From positions 1-64,000 of the forward strand of contig JAGLIF010000003.1 in NCBI GenBank assembly GCA_023143095.1: a DNA stretch of 64,000 nt. Reading direction: 5' to 3'. This document shows, piece after piece, positions 1-9,054 of this stretch. Within the stretch, counting starts at the first letter, position 1. Each line of letters starts with the position of its first letter. A model generated the notes under the pieces. It was not told the DNA's origin, made no database searches, and saw only the letters and a list, made by a program, of their open reading frames with translations. A program made the translations under genes and the position numbers. The stretch is from Candidatus Altimarinota bacterium. GTDB lineage: Bacteria > Patescibacteriota > Gracilibacteria > UBA4473.

Positions 1-110
1 GGATCTACGATATTTTGCATTCATTGTTCCTATGAAAAAAAGACTGTTTTTTTTATTCAAAACTGGTTTCTTCCTTTTCTCTTTTCGTTTTTGTCAGTGT
101 TTCCTATAAT
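1..110. repeat. Right part of a TIR-bounded short repeat element (MITE-like), cut by window start
   Basis: This stretch resembles the right half of the complete element at 13249-13522. Both share the GGATCTAC-ATATTTTG stretch, the AAAAAAAGACTGTTTTT stretch, a C/T-rich tract and a terminal TTTTGTCAGTGTTTCC. The left part lies outside the window. The right terminal repeat ends just before the murC -10 box, so the element forms the upstream region of murC. Confidence 0.7.
105..110 (+). promoter_or_regulatory. TATAAT -10 box of murC, leaderless start
   Basis: A perfect TATAAT lies 6 nt before the GTG start of murC. The usual 6-8 nt from -10 to transcription start would place +1 at the start codon itself. 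No Shine-Dalgarno sequence could fit. Similar spacing occurs at 1460, 4319, 39102 (minus) and 61409. Confidence 0.6.
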
Positions 111-116
111 CAGTTT

Positions 117-1412
117 GTGGACATTCACTTTATCGGCATTGGAGGCATTGGTATTTCTGCCCTCGCACAATTTTGTAAAAATCGCGGTGACACGATTTCT
201 GGTTCAGAATCACAACAAACTGGTACTTTTGAGTTATTACAAAACCAAGGTATCGAAATAAAAATACCACAACAAGCCAAAAACATCCCACTCAATTGTG
301 ATTTAGTAATTTATACTGAAGCTATTGGAGAAGATAATCCTGAACGAGTGGAAGCTTTGAAACGAAACCTGCCTATCAAAACTTATTTTGAATTTTTAGG
401 AGAAATTTCCAAAGATTTTCACACCATTGCCGTTACAGGAACACATGGAAAAACCACTACTACAGGACTCATAGCTGCTGGATTTAAAACAGCTCACTTT
501 GATGCCACAATCTTTGTCGGATCAAAACTTCAAGAACTCGGTAACGCCAATTTCCATGCAGGGAGTAATGATTTTTTACTCTTGGAAGCGTGTGAATACC
601 GAGCAAACTTTCGATTCTTATATCCAGAGATTGTGATTTTGACAAATGCCGAACTAGACCATGTTGATTTTTATAAAAACGAAGAACATTACATCGAAAC
701 TTTCACTGAGTTTTGTGCAAAAGCCAAAACAGTTATCTACCATAAAGATGACAAAAATGCCCAGATTATTTTGAAAAATTTTACAGGACAAAAAATAGCA
801 GTTGATTCCAATGATCCTAGTTTTAAAACTTCAAAGAAGAAACTTCATTTGTCTGGTGAACACAATCGAGAAAATGCGATACTTGCCTTATCTTGCGCTC
901 AATTGCTTTTCGAAAAAGAAGATGCACAAATGAACCAATTCAAAAAAGGACTAGAAAAATTCTCTGGAGCATGGAGACGACAAGAGTTCTTGGGAGAAAA
1001 AGAAATCAACAACAAAAAAATACAAGTTTTTGATGATTACGGACATCATCCCACAGAAATCATCGCAACCCTGCAGGGTCTAAGAGAAAAATTCCCAAAC
1101 AAAAAAATCGGACTTATTTTTGAACCACATCAATACTCTCGAACCAGAAAGTTTTTTGATGAATTTTTAACAGCACTTGCCCACGCAGACTTTATAGGAA
1201 TCTTTCCAATCTATGCTGCCAGAGATACTCAGGCAGACAAACAATCTGTCTGCATCGACAACTTTTGTGAAAAAAATCCTGCTATTCAAAAAATAGAAAC
1301 TCAAAAAGACGCACAACTTTTCACACAAAAATTAAACGAAAACGATATACTTCTTTTTATGGGAGCGGGAGTAATTGATGTTTTTGCACACGAATTTTTA
1401 AGGAAGAGTTGA
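117..1412 (+). CDS. murC: UDP-N-acetylmuramate--L-alanine ligase (MurC)
   Basis: Cytoplasmic ATP-dependent ligase that adds the first amino acid, L-Ala, to UDP-MurNAc in peptidoglycan synthesis. The N-terminal UDP-binding loop is GIGGIGISALA (residues 7-17). The ATP P-loop is TGTHGKTTTTG (107-117), and DDYGHHPTEI (around 310) is the C-terminal Mur-ligase motif. At 431 aa it is slightly short for MurC (usually 450-490). The start of the protein fits MurC better than Mpl. Translation starts at GTG, 6 nt after a TATAAT box. The last residues LRKS and the TGA stop lie within a copy of the interspersed terminal repeat (1398-1423). Coding strand is A/C-rich, unlike the plus-strand genes at 4-21 kb. 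Confidence 0.92.
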   Translation: MDIHFIGIGGIGISALAQFCKNRGDTISGSESQQTGTFELLQNQGIEIKIPQQAKNIPLNCDLVIYTEAIGEDNPERVEALKRNLPIKTYFEFLGEISKDFHTIAVTGTHGKTTTTGLIAAGFKTAHFDATIFVGSKLQELGNANFHAGSNDFLLLEACEYRANFRFLYPEIVILTNAELDHVDFYKNEEHYIETFTEFCAKAKTVIYHKDDKNAQIILKNFTGQKIAVDSNDPSFKTSKKKLHLSGEHNRENAILALSCAQLLFEKEDAQMNQFKKGLEKFSGAWRRQEFLGEKEINNKKIQVFDDYGHHPTEIIATLQGLREKFPNKKIGLIFEPHQYSRTRKFFDEFLTALAHADFIGIFPIYAARDTQADKQSVCIDNFCEKNPAIQKIETQKDAQLFTQKLNENDILLFMGAGVIDVFAHEFLRKS

Positions 1413-1423
1413 TAAATAAACTC
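1398..1423 (+). repeat. Solo terminal repeat overlapping murC stop
   Basis: The sequence begins TTAAGGAAGAGTTGAT and ends AAATAAACTC, a variant of the 26-bp TIR consensus found at both ends of the element at 13249-13522. The murC stop TGA (1410-1412) is inside it. Confidence 0.7.
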
Positions 1424-1479
1424 ATATTTTTCCATCCTCATTCTAAATTTTAAATCTGCTATAATTAATGCGAAAAAAA

Positions 1480-1719
1480 ATGAACACTTCACGAAAGATT
1501 TCGATGTTTTCGGGGAAAAAGTTAGTACAATTAGCAAAGGAAAAGGACGGGAAAGGACTCAGAAAAGTGCTAAAACAAATCAAGGAGCAACCACAAAAAC
1601 CTCCGAAATCAGAGGAAGAAAGGTCGGACGAACACCTAAAAGAGCTTGGGGTAACGACAACCCCAGTAGACAACTCAGAGTGGATGGCGGCATTCTCAAA
1701 AAAGAAAAAAGTCGATTAA
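1480..1719 (+). CDS. Small basic hypothetical protein
   Basis: A short Lys-rich, soluble protein of 79 aa with no family I recognise. An in-frame ATG exists at 1468, but TATAAT at 1460-1465 would put the transcription start after it, so ATG 1480 (MNTSRK) is preferred as a leaderless or nearly leaderless start. The middle is charged (KEQPQKPPKSEEERSDEH) and probably disordered; the C-terminus is FSKKKKVD. It sits alone between murC and a decayed methyltransferase gene. The promoter and plausible amino-acid composition favour a real gene, but there is no homology support. Confidence 0.5.
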   Translation: MNTSRKISMFSGKKLVQLAKEKDGKGLRKVLKQIKEQPQKPPKSEEERSDEHLKELGVTTTPVDNSEWMAAFSKKKKVD

Positions 1720-1777
1720 AAAACAGAACTCTTTATATCTACAAAAGTTTATTAAATTAAGTAAATAAAATAATAAT

Positions 1778-2251
1778 ATGATAAAGAATAAAAAAATGAC
1801 AATATGGGGTGTGGGACCTCAATTTGCATTCATATCTTGTATTTATACAATTATTATTTTTATTTTGAATCATATTTGGTTTTCGAATTTTCTTATTCCT
1901 TTATCGCATAATTTATCTTTAATTTTTGGAATAATTCTTATTGTTCTAGGTCTACCTATCTTTTTAATTCCCGCATTTACAATTAATAAATATGTTAAAG
2001 AAGGTAAATTAGTCACAAAAGGAATCTATGGATATTTTAGGCATCCCATATATGTTTCGTAGATTATATTTTTTGTTCCAGGTATCGTTTTAATTAAAGG
2101 TTCACTATTGGAATTAACTATCCCTTTTTTTATGTATTTTATTTTTAAAATTTTAATAAAAAACGAAGAAGATTATTTAGAAAATAAATTTGGAAAAAAA
2201 TATTTACAATATAAAAAAAGAGTAGGAACAATTTTTCCAAAATTGTTCTAA
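1778..2251 (+). pseudogene. Isoprenylcysteine carboxyl methyltransferase-family protein, interrupted by in-frame TAG
   Basis: The first 94 codons encode a membrane protein with hydrophobic helices (for example FISCIYTIIIFIL) leading to the family motif GYFRHPIYVS. A TAG stop follows at 2060-2062. The same frame continues for 62 more codons to a TAA at 2251, without any shift. That continuation has the expected C-terminal family pattern: a hydrophobic helix, then KNEEDYLENKFGKKYLQYKK, ending near FP. Together the parts give a full ICMT/PEMT-like methyltransferase of about 157 aa. The simplest reading is a recent nonsense mutation; amber readthrough or a sequencing error are alternatives. Confidence 0.75.
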
Positions 2252-2280
2252 AATAAAAAATTGTCCTTGAATTTTTGTTC

Positions 2281-2395
2281 TTAAGCAAAATATCGTAGAT
2301 CCCGTTTCAAGAACGGGAAGACATTTTTTTATACAGGAAGACAAATCTCATGGATTCCTGCCTACGCAGGAATGAGGAGAGTGGGCAAGCATGAG
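2281..2395. repeat. Inverted fragment of the interspersed repeat, with two hairpin modules
   Basis: It contains GATCCCGTTTCAAGAACGGG (hairpin) and GATTCCTGCCTACGCAGGAA (hairpin), which appear in opposite orientation inside the element at 13249-13522. No clear terminal repeat remains at either end. It lies downstream of lepA and the methyltransferase pseudogene, between convergent transcription units, where the hairpins could act in termination. Confidence 0.65.
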
Positions 2396-2411
2396 GAAAA
2401 GCGGAAACTTT

Positions 2412-4229
2412 TTACTTCTTCATCATCGCAAAGAAAGCTTCTTGAGGAATAGTCACACTCCCAAATTGTTTAAGGCGTTTTTTTCCTTTTTTTTGTTTTT
2501 TTAACAACTTTTTCTTTCGTGAAACATCTCCTCCATACAGTTTTGCAGTTACATCTTTTCGTAGTGCGGAGATAGTTTCTCGTGCGATAATTCGGCTGCC
2601 AATGGACGCCTGAATGGCGATGGCAAATTGGGCTTTAGGGATAATTTCCTTTAGTCTTTTACACCAATTGGTTCCAATGTGATGAGCGTCATCTTTGTGT
2701 ACAATCTGGCTTAGCGCATCAACTGGGTCTCCTGCTACAAGAATATCCATTTTTTGTAAATCGCCTGGACGAAGTCCTATATTTTCATAACTCATGGAAG
2801 CGTATCCTGAGGAGATAGATTTTAGATCATCATAAAAGTCCGTTACAATGGAAGCCAGTGGGATTTCAAAGATGAGTTCTACTCGATTTTCAGTGGTGTA
2901 CTGAAGATTTTTGTGAAGACCTCGTCGATCATTACATAGTTTCATTATCCCTCCCACTTGATCGGAAGGACACAATATGTGAATTTTCATCCAAGGTTCT
3001 CGTATTTCCTCATACAGACCAGCATCAGGAAGCTGTGAAGGATTTGCAATAGTAATAATTTCTCCATTATTTTTTACAATTTCATAGGAAACAGAGGGCG
3101 CTGTAATGAGAATATCAAGATCAAATTCTCGTTCGAGTCGTTCTTGTATAATATCAAGATGAAGAAGTCCCAAAAATCCTACTCGAAAACCGTGTCCCAA
3201 AGCGCCAGAGTGTTCAGGTTCGTATTGCAAAGACGCATCGTTGAGACTTAGTTTCTCCAATGCTTTTCTCAACAAAGGGAAATCGTCTCCATCAATTGGA
3301 AAAATACCAGCATAAACAAAAGGCGTTACCTCTGTGTATCCAGGAAGAGGGGTCGGTGTTTCTGTTTTTTGGTTTTTTGATCTTTTCCAGATAGTTTCTC
3401 CAACTCTTGCATCGATTACATTTTTTAATCCTGTAACAATATACCCCACTTCTCCAGTTTTAAGACTTTGTGTTGGGGAATAGTTTGGATTGAGAAATCC
3501 TACTTCCAGAGCTTCTATTTCTCTACCTGTACGAATGAGTTTGAGTTTGTCGCCTTTATGGATTTCACCAGAAAAAACACGAACGCTGCTCACTACTCCT
3601 CGATAATTATCAAAGGTGGAATCAAAGACGAGTGCCTTTGTTTCATCTGAATCTTTTACTATATCAGCATATTTTTTAAAAATTTCGTTATTTTCTGGTT
3701 CAGGGATTTTTTCGATGATTTTGTCTAACAATTCTTCCACATTAGTTCCGTCTTTAGCTGAAACTGTCAGGATATCTTCAGCTTGAAATCCTAAAACATT
3801 TTCGAGTTCTTCAGCTCTTTTTTCTGGTTCAGAAGCTGGAAGATCAATTTTATTCAGCACAGGAATGATTTCGAGACCATGTTCCATCGCCAAGAAAACA
3901 TTTGCCAATGTTTGTGCTTCAATTCCTTGTGTAGCGTCTACTACCAATATTGCTCCATCACAAGCAGCTAAACTTCGAGACACTTCGTATGAAAAATCAA
4001 CATGACCAGGTGTATCAATCAGATTGAACTGATACCCTTTCCAAGACATTCTCACTGGTTGAAGTTTGATTGTAATTCCTCGTTCTTGTTCAAGTTCCAT
4101 CGTATCGAGCATTTGAGTGTTTTTCATATTTCGTGTATCGATAGTGCCAGTTATTTCCAAAAAACGATCGGCAAGAGTCGATTTTCCGTGATCAATATGG
4201 GCAATAATGCAAAAATTTCTAATTTTCAT
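2412..4229 (-). CDS. lepA: Elongation factor 4 (LepA), ribosome back-translocase GTPase
   Basis: Full-length LepA of 605 aa. The GTPase P-loop region is AHIDHGKSTLADR (10-22), followed by switch II DTPGHVDFSYEV and the guanine-specificity motif NKIDLP. Next come EF-G-like domains II, III and V, and the LepA-specific basic C-terminal domain (VSRKKKLLKKQKKGKKRLKQ). LepA acts on stalled or mistranslocated ribosomes. The coding strand is A-rich, as expected for a lagging-strand gene here. It is transcribed alone and divergently from the first pilin cassette. Confidence 0.96.
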   Translation of the reverse strand: MKIRNFCIIAHIDHGKSTLADRFLEITGTIDTRNMKNTQMLDTMELEQERGITIKLQPVRMSWKGYQFNLIDTPGHVDFSYEVSRSLAACDGAILVVDATQGIEAQTLANVFLAMEHGLEIIPVLNKIDLPASEPEKRAEELENVLGFQAEDILTVSAKDGTNVEELLDKIIEKIPEPENNEIFKKYADIVKDSDETKALVFDSTFDNYRGVVSSVRVFSGEIHKGDKLKLIRTGREIEALEVGFLNPNYSPTQSLKTGEVGYIVTGLKNVIDARVGETIWKRSKNQKTETPTPLPGYTEVTPFVYAGIFPIDGDDFPLLRKALEKLSLNDASLQYEPEHSGALGHGFRVGFLGLLHLDIIQERLEREFDLDILITAPSVSYEIVKNNGEIITIANPSQLPDAGLYEEIREPWMKIHILCPSDQVGGIMKLCNDRRGLHKNLQYTTENRVELIFEIPLASIVTDFYDDLKSISSGYASMSYENIGLRPGDLQKMDILVAGDPVDALSQIVHKDDAHHIGTNWCKRLKEIIPKAQFAIAIQASIGSRIIARETISALRKDVTAKLYGGDVSRKKKLLKKQKKGKKRLKQFGSVTIPQEAFFAMMKK

Positions 4230-4318
4230 TGTAGGAATAAATAGTCTTTTTTTTAATCTTTTAGCTTTTTTTCAAATTTTTTCAAAGGTTTATGGGTTTT
4301 ATTCTTCAAATTTTTCTC

Positions 4319-4324
4319 TATAAT
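4319..4324 (+). promoter_or_regulatory. TATAAT -10 box of the first minor-pilin cassette
   Basis: A perfect TATAAT lies 5 nt before the ATG at 4330 (a second ATG is at 4333). This again predicts a leaderless mRNA for the first gene of a four-gene plus-strand cassette. A TTG start in the same frame at 4324 overlaps the box and is therefore unlikely. Confidence 0.6.
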
Positions 4325-4329
4325 TGAAA

Positions 4330-4953
4330 ATGATGCACAAGATGTCTGGTTTTACGATTTTAGAATTCCTAGTAACTATAGGGCTTATGGCTATCATGGC
4401 AACTATCTCTGCACCCAATATTTCAAGGATGTTAGCAAGATCGAAGTTTGATGGAGAGGTGCAAAAATTTCTGAGTACTATTGCTGATGTAAGAGCAAAT
4501 GCACTTTCCAACAAGAAATGTACAAAATCAGATGGATCAAAGGCATCTTCAGTCTCTTGGGCTGTACGAATAAATAAGACAGCAGCTCCTTTTTCTTATA
4601 GTTTGCATTGTTTTTTGCAGAAGGATTATTTCGATGTACTTAATCCCTTAAAACTCGATAGTGTTAATGTTGTAGTGGGAGATGCAGTTTTTTTCTCTGA
4701 AGAAGTCGTAAAAGATTTTAATCTTTTTTATGATACACCATTACCAATTGTGAGCGGGAATGATGTACTTCTTAATTATTGGTCTGGAATGCCTCAAGTA
4801 ACAATTGTAAATGATCATACTGGAACGCCAGAAAGAAAAGAAGATGTTAGAATTGTTGCGGAAGGGTCTTTTGGAGATATTAAAACAATTTGTGTAAATC
4901 GTATTGCAGGATTTCCTACTTTTAATAAAGATGGAAATGTATGCATAGAATAA
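4330..4953 (+). CDS. Type IV pilin-like minor pseudopilin (GspH/FimT-like)
   Basis: The N-terminus carries a class III prepilin signal, SGFTILEFLVTIGLMAIMA. Gly precedes the mature Phe, Glu is at +5, and a hydrophobic helix follows. A GspH-like segment comes next (RSKFDGEVQKFLSTIADVRA). The C-terminal globular part has three or more Cys. It is expected to be cleaved and methylated by a prepilin peptidase, which is not in this window, and then incorporated at the pilus tip. It is first in a cassette of four pilin-like genes (4330-7540) parallel to the cassette at 42138-44710. ATG 4330 is chosen from the promoter position. Confidence 0.8.
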   Translation: MMHKMSGFTILEFLVTIGLMAIMATISAPNISRMLARSKFDGEVQKFLSTIADVRANALSNKKCTKSDGSKASSVSWAVRINKTAAPFSYSLHCFLQKDYFDVLNPLKLDSVNVVVGDAVFFSEEVVKDFNLFYDTPLPIVSGNDVLLNYWSGMPQVTIVNDHTGTPERKEDVRIVAEGSFGDIKTICVNRIAGFPTFNKDGNVCIE

Positions 4954-4977
4954 TTTATTTAAAATTTATTGTAAAAA

Positions 4978-5649
4978 ATGAAAAAATTTTTTAAACAGTT
5001 TCGGTTTTATTTGTTTAAGCGTTCAGGAATAAGTTTGGTAATTTCCTTTGGAATGATTTTTATTTTGTTTGTAGTTGGAATGGTTGGTTACAAAGCATTG
5101 AATAAAGCTATGGATGCAACAACTAGTATGCAAAATAGAAAAAATGAAATGCCAGATGAGTCTGGAGATTTGGAATTAAATTTTGCTTTTAAAAATGCAG
5201 TGCAATTGTTTTCGTTAGAAATTTCTCAGGCGAGACGAAATGCAAATTTAAATAAAAAATGTAATAGAAGAAATCCATCAATTACTTGGCAGTTTTTTAT
5301 GGAAGGATTTGAGAACAATCATCATACTTTGAAATGTTTTTACAATGATGAGGATTTCTTGGGGGAAGTACAATTTTTGGAACAGGAACTTCCTAGTGAA
5401 GAAGTCATGATTGAAGGTATTTTTGTGAAAAATGGAGTTTTGTTAGATCCAGATGATGATTTGTTGATCACTTTTTATTCTGAGTCACCGAAAACAAAAA
5501 TAGAGTATTTTGATGGAAAGCTTCATGAAGTAGATAATGTTCGCATTGTTTTTAAACAAACTCGTGGACTGGCGAAGAAAATGGCAATTTGTCTCACTAA
5601 CGGAGAAAGTATTCAGACTATTAATTTAGATGGTGATACTTGTGAATAA
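4978..5649 (+). CDS. Minor pilin-like membrane protein
   Basis: This 223-aa protein has a basic N-terminus (FRFYLFKRSG) followed by one hydrophobic helix, ISLVISFGMIFILFVVGMVG, then a soluble domain. The arrangement matches a pilin, but the mature N-terminus reads GISLVISFG and lacks the usual Glu5, as in GspK-type tip pseudopilins and some PilX-like proteins. It ends with a Cys-containing tail (INLDGDTCE) like that of the preceding gene (FNKDGNVCIE), suggesting the two globular domains are related. It is the second gene of the cassette, with 24 nt spacing. Confidence 0.65.
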   Translation: MKKFFKQFRFYLFKRSGISLVISFGMIFILFVVGMVGYKALNKAMDATTSMQNRKNEMPDESGDLELNFAFKNAVQLFSLEISQARRNANLNKKCNRRNPSITWQFFMEGFENNHHTLKCFYNDEDFLGEVQFLEQELPSEEVMIEGIFVKNGVLLDPDDDLLITFYSESPKTKIEYFDGKLHEVDNVRIVFKQTRGLAKKMAICLTNGESIQTINLDGDTCE

Positions 5650-5654
5650 TAAAT

Positions 5655-6392
5655 ATGAAATTCAATAAAAGTTTGAAATCAAGTAAGTGTTCTGGAGAAA
5701 CCATTCTGGAGGTATTGGTGGCTATTGTAATTTTAGGAAGTGTACTCACAGCAACTTTTTCCATTTTAGACAGAGCTCTTAAAACAAATGTAAATATAAA
5801 AAGTCGAGTAATTGCGCTCAATATTGCTAGAGAAGGACTTGAGGGTGTGCGAAACATTCGAGATACTAATTGGCTAAAATATTCAGGAAATAGACGAGAA
5901 AAATGGTTATGTTTGGATAGTATTGATAATTTACCAAGTTCATTGGATGTTTGCGATGGAGCCTCTACAGTTACTATTGAAGATGGTTATTATACAGTTG
6001 ATTTTTTGGACACTTACAAGCGATACTTTTTGGTAGAGGAGGGACCGAGTGATCCAAGTGGAAAAATGGATTTATCAACAACACAAACGGATCAGGCAGA
6101 GTTAAAGTTATACCAAACTCCAGAAAAACGCTATACGCATGCAGAGGAGGATGGAACTGGAACAGATTATGATGCTACATCGTTCTCTCGTCAGATTCAT
6201 ATTGAGATACAAAATCCATATGAAGATGAATCTAGTTTGCCCAGTTTTTGCGATAATGATACAGATGAACCGGATTGTACAACACATAGAGTCAAGGTGA
6301 CTTCGTTTGTGCAGTGGAAAGACGGTGCGGTAGTTTCCTCAGTTACTTTGGAAACTTTCTTGTATGATTTTTATGAGAGGGATGATTATTAG
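5655..6392 (+). CDS. Prepilin-like minor pilin (PilV/GspI-like)
   Basis: The prepilin signal is SGETILEVLVAIVILGSVL, with Gly-Glu at the expected cleavage site and Glu at +5. The segment after the helix, IALNIAREGLEGVRNIRDTN, is characteristic of PilV/GspI-like proteins and recurs in the second cassette protein at 42648. A globular domain with four Cys follows. Length is 245 aa. The start ATG is 5 nt after the previous stop, so the genes are probably co-transcribed. Confidence 0.8.
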   Translation: MKFNKSLKSSKCSGETILEVLVAIVILGSVLTATFSILDRALKTNVNIKSRVIALNIAREGLEGVRNIRDTNWLKYSGNRREKWLCLDSIDNLPSSLDVCDGASTVTIEDGYYTVDFLDTYKRYFLVEEGPSDPSGKMDLSTTQTDQAELKLYQTPEKRYTHAEEDGTGTDYDATSFSRQIHIEIQNPYEDESSLPSFCDNDTDEPDCTTHRVKVTSFVQWKDGAVVSSVTLETFLYDFYERDDY

Positions 6393-6400
6393 TCAATTTA

Positions 6401-7540
6401 ATGAAAAGAATATTGAAAAAAACAAAAATGATAAAACGAGAGATAACTTTCTTTTTGTTCAAAAAATTTTGCCGAGTAGGCAAGTTGTTATTCTTGAATA
6501 AAAATAAGGGATTTTCAATTGTGGAAGCATTGATTGCTATGGGGATTGCGTCAATTGTAATTTCTTCTTCTTTAGGAGTTGTAGGAAATATTTATTTTAG
6601 TCAAAAAAAGGTGCAATTTACGCAGAATTTTTATGCAGAAGCACGGTTTATGATGGAGAGAATTGCACAAATTGCTCAGAATAATACGATAGATTACGAT
6701 AGGTCATTTGAGGTATATGGACCAGATTCTATAGAATGTGCTGATTTTAGTTCAGAGCAGATTCCTGAAGAATATGTGCCATCTCACGACTATGAGAATA
6801 TAGCAGCAAATCGATCTCTTTTTACTTATCCAATTATTTTTTATTGGGATACGAATGAGGATGATATTCAGGATCGAAATTTGGGAGGAATGACTCTAGA
6901 TGGATCCGTAGAAGATCCTTGTGCAGAAGCATGGAATAGTTCAATGACTATCGATGAATTATACCTTATCAATGGTGACCGAACAATTCGAACTGCAATA
7001 AAAAGAAAAGTAACACTTCCTGTGGCTAATTTAGAGGTTGATAATCGTATTGAATTGGAAACTCAACTCGGAGCAGATATCGATGGAGATGATATAGCTG
7101 ATATTTGGGGACCAGTAGATAACAATGATAATGGAACTTTTGAAATTGATGGTATAGAGCAAGATATCGAAGTGTCTTTTAATGATGTTACTGGTTTGTG
7201 TGAATTGACTTACTGGGATACAACTATTGTTTCTGAGGTTTCTTTGTCTGTTTTAGGAGATACCTCTTCCAAAGAGTTTTGTAATAAAGCACATCTTTTT
7301 ACTCCGATTTCACCAAGAGCCATGAATGTTAGAAATCTTTCTTTTCAACCTTCTCCAAACAGAGATCCTTTTTTGAATTTTCGAGTCAAGAGTGCACAGA
7401 TTCATCCACATGTATTTATTTCTACATCTATCAAACTTTTCCAACCTTTGGATTATGGATTTGATGATGATGATAGTATACCAAAAATTTCCTTTCAAAC
7501 ATCGGTAAGTTCAAGAGTTTTTGGAAATAATCGGAAATGA
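6401..7540 (+). CDS. Prepilin-like protein (PilW/GspJ-like) with Asp-rich loops
   Basis: A cytoplasmic leader of about 38 residues precedes the prepilin signal NKGFSIVEALIAMGIASIVI. The FYAEARFMMERIAQIAQ segment after the helix is typical of PilW/GspJ. The 379-aa protein is longer than usual. It contains Asp/Asn-rich stretches (DTNEDDIQDRN and GADIDGDDIADIWGPVDNND) resembling the calcium-binding loops of dockerin, EF-hand or thrombospondin-3 type repeats. That suggests a Ca-stabilised extracellular domain (inference). It is the last gene of the first pilin cassette. Confidence 0.78.
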   Translation: MKRILKKTKMIKREITFFLFKKFCRVGKLLFLNKNKGFSIVEALIAMGIASIVISSSLGVVGNIYFSQKKVQFTQNFYAEARFMMERIAQIAQNNTIDYDRSFEVYGPDSIECADFSSEQIPEEYVPSHDYENIAANRSLFTYPIIFYWDTNEDDIQDRNLGGMTLDGSVEDPCAEAWNSSMTIDELYLINGDRTIRTAIKRKVTLPVANLEVDNRIELETQLGADIDGDDIADIWGPVDNNDNGTFEIDGIEQDIEVSFNDVTGLCELTYWDTTIVSEVSLSVLGDTSSKEFCNKAHLFTPISPRAMNVRNLSFQPSPNRDPFLNFRVKSAQIHPHVFISTSIKLFQPLDYGFDDDDSIPKISFQTSVSSRVFGNNRK

Positions 7541-7554
7541 TTTTTCTTAATTAA

Positions 7555-9024
7555 ATGTTAACTATGGAAAAAATTATTGTTAGGATGCCTCCGTCTCCAA
7601 CGGGGTTTCTACATTTAGGGACAGCGCGTACAGCACTTTTTAATTATCTTTTTGCAAAAAGAAATGGTGGTGAAATCATTTTTCGTTGGGAAGATACTGA
7701 TCGGGAACGATCAAAAGTGGAATTCGAAACCGAAATCTTGGATGGACTGAAATGGCTTGGAATGGATTTTGAAAGAGAATCAAGTCATTTTTTTCGTCAA
7801 ACTGAAAATACTCCAAAACATCAAGCTGCACTGAAAAAATTATGGAAAGAGGAAAAAATATTTCCTTGTTTTCTGACATCCAAAGAAATAAATATTTTGC
7901 GAGAAGAAGCACAAAAAAAGAAAATAAATTTTGTTTTTTGGTCACCATTTAGGAATTACGATAAAGAGAGTCTACAAAAAATGATGGATGAGAATATGCC
8001 TTTTGTTTGGCGATTGAGAGTACCACAAGAAAGGGTTATTGTTTTTCAAGATTTGGTGAGAGGAAAGATTTCCGTCAATACTAAGACTATTGGTGATTTT
8101 GTTGTGGCAAGAAATGATGGTAGCGTGTTGTATTTGCTAGCAAATGTTTTAGATGATGTTGATGGAGCGATTACACATATTATTCGAGGAGAAGATGGAT
8201 TGCCTAATACTCCTAAACAAGTATTGCTCTTTGAAGCATTAGGAAAACTACTTCCACAGTATGCACATATTCCACTTGTACTTGATTCACAAAATCGGAA
8301 ACTTTCAAAACGAAATGTGGAACCAGGTATTTGTGTACTTGTGCGAGATTTTCAAGAAGCTGGATTTTTACCAGAAGGAGTAATCAACGGATTAGCCTTT
8401 TTGGGGTGGAATCCAAAAACGACGGAAGAAATTTTTTCATTGTCAGAATTAGAAAAAATTTTTGATTTAAAAAATGTAAACTCAGCCGCTGCACGGTATG
8501 ATTTTGGAAAAATGGAATGGTTTAATGCACAGTGGATGCGAAAAATTGAAACGGAAAAATTAAAAGTTGATTTTCTTTTTTGGAATAATCAGTTCGGTGC
8601 GATTAAAAATAAAAAATATGAATCAATTGAACCAAGAAAGTTTTTAAAAGCTCTGGATTTAGTGCGAGAAAAAGCAAAGACTCTCAAGGAACTGGAAAGT
8701 GAATTGGAATATCTTCTTTTTCCTGTCGAAGCAAAACCTTCCTTGTTGGAAAATGAAAAAATGAATATCAATCAGGCGTTAGTGACGAAGGTATTATTTG
8801 AAATTGAGGATATGTTAAAATCACTTTCTCAAGAGGAATTTACGCGAGAGATTTTACGAGAAAAAGCCATTGAACGAATTACTGCTTTGAAGTTAAAAAA
8901 TGGACAGTTTCTTTGGCCGTTTCGAGTCGCGTTATCAGGTAGGCAAAAGTCGGCAAGTCCGTTTGAAATAGCTGAGATTTTAGGCAAAAAAGAAACCCTT
9001 GAACGAATCAAGAGGCAGGAATGA
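7555..9024 (+). CDS. gltX: Glutamyl-tRNA synthetase
   Basis: Class I aminoacyl-tRNA synthetase of 489 aa. The N-terminus RMPPSPTGFLHLGTARTALF carries the HIGH-equivalent HLGT (20-23). The KMSKS-equivalent is KLSKRN (about residue 250). The Glu-specific signature RWEDTDRERS follows the first motif, and the C-terminal half is the helical anticodon-binding domain. No amidotransferase genes lie nearby, so whether it also charges tRNA-Gln cannot be judged. ATG 7555 and ATG 7564 are both possible; no ribosome-binding site decides between them. Confidence 0.95.
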   Translation: MLTMEKIIVRMPPSPTGFLHLGTARTALFNYLFAKRNGGEIIFRWEDTDRERSKVEFETEILDGLKWLGMDFERESSHFFRQTENTPKHQAALKKLWKEEKIFPCFLTSKEINILREEAQKKKINFVFWSPFRNYDKESLQKMMDENMPFVWRLRVPQERVIVFQDLVRGKISVNTKTIGDFVVARNDGSVLYLLANVLDDVDGAITHIIRGEDGLPNTPKQVLLFEALGKLLPQYAHIPLVLDSQNRKLSKRNVEPGICVLVRDFQEAGFLPEGVINGLAFLGWNPKTTEEIFSLSELEKIFDLKNVNSAAARYDFGKMEWFNAQWMRKIETEKLKVDFLFWNNQFGAIKNKKYESIEPRKFLKALDLVREKAKTLKELESELEYLLFPVEAKPSLLENEKMNINQALVTKVLFEIEDMLKSLSQEEFTREILREKAIERITALKLKNGQFLWPFRVALSGRQKSASPFEIAEILGKKETLERIKRQE

Positions 9025-9054
9025 GGGTAGTAATGCAAGGATAAGGAGGAAGGA

